Source of the DNA: Parapontixanthobacter aurantiacus
GTDB taxonomy: Bacteria; Pseudomonadota; Alphaproteobacteria; Sphingomonadales; Sphingomonadaceae
DNA length: 64,000 bases
Reading direction: 5' to 3'
NCBI RefSeq assembly: GCF_009827635.1
Contig: NZ_WTYW01000001.1
Location: forward strand, 1,072,001 to 1,136,000
The notes below the pieces were generated by a model. That model saw only the letters and a list, made by a program, of their open reading frames with translations. It was not told the origin of the DNA and did not search any database. The translations under genes and the position numbers were made by a program. Positions 61,739 through 64,000 of the stretch are shown piece by piece. How positions within the stretch are numbered: the stretch's first letter is position 1; the number at the start of each line of letters is the position of its first letter.

Positions 61739-62494
61739 TCAGCCGAACATGGCCATGCCGCCATTCACATGCAGCACCTGTCCGGTGACGTAGCTTGCCT
61801 CGTCGCTGGCGAGATAGGCGACCGCCGCGCCGATATCCTCGCCCTCGCCCATCCGGCCCATCGGAATGCGGCTGCTCAGGGCGTCCTTCTGCGCATCGGG
61901 CAATTCGTCGGTCATCGCCGTGCGAATGAAGCCCGGCGCAACGCAGTTCACCGTAATGCCGCGGCTCGCCAGTTCCTGGGCGAGGCTCTTGCTCATCCCC
62001 ACGAGGCCCGCCTTCGCACCGGCATAATTCATCTGTCCCGGATTGCCGGTCGCGCCGACTACGCTCGTGATATTGACGATACGTCCGCCTTTCGCCTTCA
62101 TCATCGGCCTTGTGCATGCGCGCATCAGGCGGAAGGCAGCTTCCAGATTGACGCGCATGACGTCTGCATATTCCTCGTCCTTCATCCGCATCGCGAGATT
62201 GTCGCGCGTGATGCCCGCATTGTTGACGAGGATGTCGAGCTTCTCGAAACTCTCCAGCGTCGACGGCACAAGTTCCTCGACCTCCGCCGGATCGGACAGG
62301 TTGCAGGTAATCTCGATGTGATCACCTCCAATCTCCTCAATCAATTGCTGCCTGAAGATTCGCAGCTTCTCGCCATTCGAACCGGACAGCGCCAGCCGCG
62401 CACCCTGCCGTGCCAGCGCATAGGCGATGGCCGAACCGATGCCGCCGCTGGCTCCCGTTACGAGTGCGGTCTTGCCTTTAAGCGAAAACATCAT
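61739..62494 (-). CDS. fabG: 3-oxoacyl-ACP reductase
   Basis: NADPH-dependent ketoreductase of type II fatty acid synthesis, 251 residues. Rossmann motif GASGGIGSAIAYALARQGA (about 13-31), NNAGITRDNL (about 92), catalytic Ser in NITSVVGA, YAGAKAG (YxxxK, about 160) and the C-terminal GQVLHVNGGMAMFG, all diagnostic of FabG. It begins within the fabD stop (four-base overlap ATGA), so the pair is one transcriptional unit. acpP and fabF, often next in this operon, are absent; dnaN follows instead. Confidence 0.95.
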   Translation of the reverse strand: MMFSLKGKTALVTGASGGIGSAIAYALARQGARLALSGSNGEKLRIFRQQLIEEIGGDHIEITCNLSDPAEVEELVPSTLESFEKLDILVNNAGITRDNLAMRMKDEEYADVMRVNLEAAFRLMRACTRPMMKAKGGRIVNITSVVGATGNPGQMNYAGAKAGLVGMSKSLAQELASRGITVNCVAPGFIRTAMTDELPDAQKDALSSRIPMGRMGEGEDIGAAVAYLASDEASYVTGQVLHVNGGMAMFG

Positions 62495-63429
62495 CCGATC
62501 TCCTTCGCGAGCGCTTCGAGGTCGTCCATCGTGACCGCGCTCGTCACTTTGGCATCCTTCACGATCCGGCCAACCATCGGCCCGACGACCTTGCCGCCGA
62601 GTTCGACGAACTCGGCGACGCCGCTATCCGCCATCGCGAGCACGCTTTCGCGCCAGCGCACCCTTCCCGTCACCTGTTCGACGAGCAATTCGCGCTCTTC
62701 GTCGCCGCTCGTCACCTTGGCCGCCGTGACATTGGCATAGAGCGGCAGCGCGGGGTCGCCCGGCGGCGTCTCCGCCAGCGCCTCGGCCATGCGGTCGGCA
62801 GCCGGCTGCATCAGCGAGCAATGGAACGGGGCCGAAACGGGCAGTCGAATGCCTCGCTTGATGCCGTGGTCGCGGGCCTGTGCGATGGCCCGGTCGATCG
62901 CGTGGGCATGACCCGAGATCACTACCTGGGTCGGATCGTTATCGTTCGCAACCTCGCAAACCTCGTTCTGCGCGGCGGCAGCGGCGAGTTCCTTCGCCTT
63001 TTCGAAATCGGTACCGAGCAACGCGGCCATCGCGCCGAGACCGACAGGAACCGCCTGCTGCATCGCCTGTCCGCGCAGCTTCAGGAGCCGCGCAGTATCG
63101 GCGAGCGAAAAAGCGTCGACTGCGCAAAGGGCGGTATATTCCCCAAGAGAGTGGCCGGCGACGCAATCGCCCTTCTCCGTCAGCAATACGCCAAATTCCT
63201 CGGTCAGGACACGCAGCGTCGCGATGGCATTCGCCATGATCGCGGGTTGCGCATTCTCCGTCAGCGTCAGCTGGTCTTCCGGCCCGTCGCGCATGATCGC
63301 AGAAAGCTTCTGCGACAGCGCATCGTCGACCTCCTCGAATACTGCCCGCGCGGCAGGCGACGCAGCAGCGAGGTCGGAGCCCATGCCGACCTTCTGGCTT
63401 CCCTGCCCCGGAAAGATGAATGCCCGCAT
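62491..63429 (-). CDS. fabD: Malonyl-CoA:ACP transacylase
   Basis: Loads malonate from CoA onto acyl carrier protein, 312 residues. FPGQGSQKVGMGSDL near the N-terminus, the nucleophile in GHSLGEYTAL (about 90) and the histidine in APFHCSLMQPAADRM (about 200) are standard for FabD. I choose ATG 63429 because GGAG lies nine bases upstream. The ATG at 63444 would add MESKA and has only two bases after its nearest AGG. The LD-carboxypeptidase gene precedes it on the same strand (44 bases). Confidence 0.95.
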   Translation of the reverse strand: MRAFIFPGQGSQKVGMGSDLAAASPAARAVFEEVDDALSQKLSAIMRDGPEDQLTLTENAQPAIMANAIATLRVLTEEFGVLLTEKGDCVAGHSLGEYTALCAVDAFSLADTARLLKLRGQAMQQAVPVGLGAMAALLGTDFEKAKELAAAAAQNEVCEVANDNDPTQVVISGHAHAIDRAIAQARDHGIKRGIRLPVSAPFHCSLMQPAADRMAEALAETPPGDPALPLYANVTAAKVTSGDEERELLVEQVTGRVRWRESVLAMADSGVAEFVELGGKVVGPMVGRIVKDAKVTSAVTMDDLEALAKEIG

Positions 63430-63473
63430 CGCTTTGCTCTCCATATCCTTGTGCTGAAACGAGAGCTGTGCGC

Positions 63474-64000
63474 CTATTGCCTCGAAGCGCGCTCCGCAAG
63501 GCCGAAGGGCACTATCTTATTGGCGCTGTCATGGCCGATATCGGCGCGGCCCAGATAGGGAATGCCAGCTTTGCCGCACCAGTATTGGGCGATGTCCTCC
63601 GCGCTCGCGCCGAACGGACGGTCGTTCTCCGGGACGTCGCTTATCCGGCCCAACCGCAAGCCAGCGATGCCGCCGAGATGCTGCGTCACGTGAAAGAACA
63701 GGCGGTCGATCGCGTAGAGATGCTCGGAGACCTCCTCGACCAGCACGACGTGACCCGACAGATCGGGCATGAGCTCGGTGCCGCAAAGCATGGCGAGCGT
63801 CATCAGATTGAGCGCGACCGTCGGCTTGTCGTCGAGATCGCCCTCCAGTCCGTCCCGTTCTCCGGCGAGATAATGCAGCGACCGCTTGACCGCGCTCTCC
63901 CCGTAATCGTGGCGAATATCAGCGACCATCGGGCCGTGCACCGGCTTGCCAATGCCGTGCATGTAGAGGGCGGACAGGAAGTAGCCGGTATCCGAATAGC
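63474..64000 (-). CDS. LD-carboxypeptidase (S66 family), cut off at the window edge
   Basis: C-terminal part of a cytosolic muropeptide LD-carboxypeptidase, which removes the terminal D-Ala from tetrapeptides during peptidoglycan recycling. The frame is open to base 64000, reading YSDTGYFLSALYMHGIGKP at the edge and then HGPMVADI, as in the family. The glutamate in VVLVEEVSEHLY and the histidine in ADIGHDSANKIVPFG match the family's Ser-Glu-His triad. The nucleophile serine lies upstream, outside the window. About 175 residues are visible of an expected 300. Confidence 0.88.
   Translation of the reverse strand, partial: YSDTGYFLSALYMHGIGKPVHGPMVADIRHDYGESAVKRSLHYLAGERDGLEGDLDDKPTVALNLMTLAMLCGTELMPDLSGHVVLVEEVSEHLYAIDRLFFHVTQHLGGIAGLRLGRISDVPENDRPFGASAEDIAQYWCGKAGIPYLGRADIGHDSANKIVPFGLAERASRQ

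Overview
This window looks like an ordinary, densely packed stretch of an alphaproteobacterial chromosome. The best guess is Sphingomonadales, family Erythrobacteraceae or a close relative. The guess rests on protein style and gene order: lolC-lolD next to dnaE, bamD/recN/ligA together, a CC0125/CC1285-type lipoprotein, a sphingomonad-type PAS-GGDEF-EAL-PilZ protein, and LexA-, EcfG- and CtrA-like sites of the alphaproteobacterial type. There is no rRNA gene to prove it. I found no tRNA or rRNA gene, insertion sequence, prophage, CRISPR array or replication origin. Genes are separated by short gaps and many overlap by 1-30 bases.

Layout. 0-5 kb (minus): ilvD, an N-formylglutamate amidohydrolase-like gene coupled to ispE, and ETF-ubiquinone oxidoreductase. 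5.1-9.8 kb (plus): a decayed uracil-DNA-glycosylase-like protein, a lytic transglycosylase, moaB, a radical SAM protein behind a candidate SOS box, and an orphan lipoprotein. 9.8-17.4 kb (minus): acyl-CoA ligase, dnaE, a small TTG-start protein, and the LolCD lipoprotein-release transporter. 17.5-20.3 kb (plus): purF, an SDR and a PilZ protein behind CtrA-like motifs. 20.3-28.2 kb (minus): a DUF457-photolyase-CFA synthase operon, an EF-hand lipoprotein behind an EcfG-like promoter, and a two-subunit 2-oxoacid:ferredoxin oxidoreductase. 28.4-34.2 kb: an esterase and rppH (plus), a TPR protein, an rRNA-methyltransferase-like protein and guaB (minus), and a zinc metallopeptidase (plus).

34.3-37.8 kb: a BlaR1-type M56 peptidase with its BlaI-type repressor and a double operator, then a divergent ClpP-like peptidase and a periplasmic cyclophilin. 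37.9-40.6 kb (minus): sdhC-sdhD-sdhA with no sdhB beside it. 40.7-44.0 kb (plus): four overlapping genes, SDR - subclass B3 metallo-beta-lactamase - prmA - DUF2459 protein. 44.0-50.8 kb (minus): bamD, a large CapA-family protein, recN and ligA. 50.9-54.6 kb: a lipoprotein, a GT2 glycosyltransferase, an acetyltransferase and a convergent beta-propeller protein, suggesting a small glycan island. 54.7-64 kb: lepA and the PAS-GGDEF-EAL-PilZ protein (minus), ferredoxin-NADP reductase (plus), then dnaN, fabG, fabD and a cut-off LD-carboxypeptidase (minus).

Most of the window is housekeeping: branched-chain amino acids, isoprenoids, purines, replication, envelope assembly, TCA cycle and fatty acids. 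The parts that deserve a second look are regulatory (the SOS box, the BlaI operators, the EcfG-like and CtrA-like sites) or concern proteins that have lost or gained domains (the UDG-like protein, the dead EAL domain, the DnaE PHP site, the M56 coiled-coil tail, CapA inserted between bamD and recN). I saw no convincing wholly new multi-gene system. The 51.6-54.6 kb glycan island is the nearest candidate.
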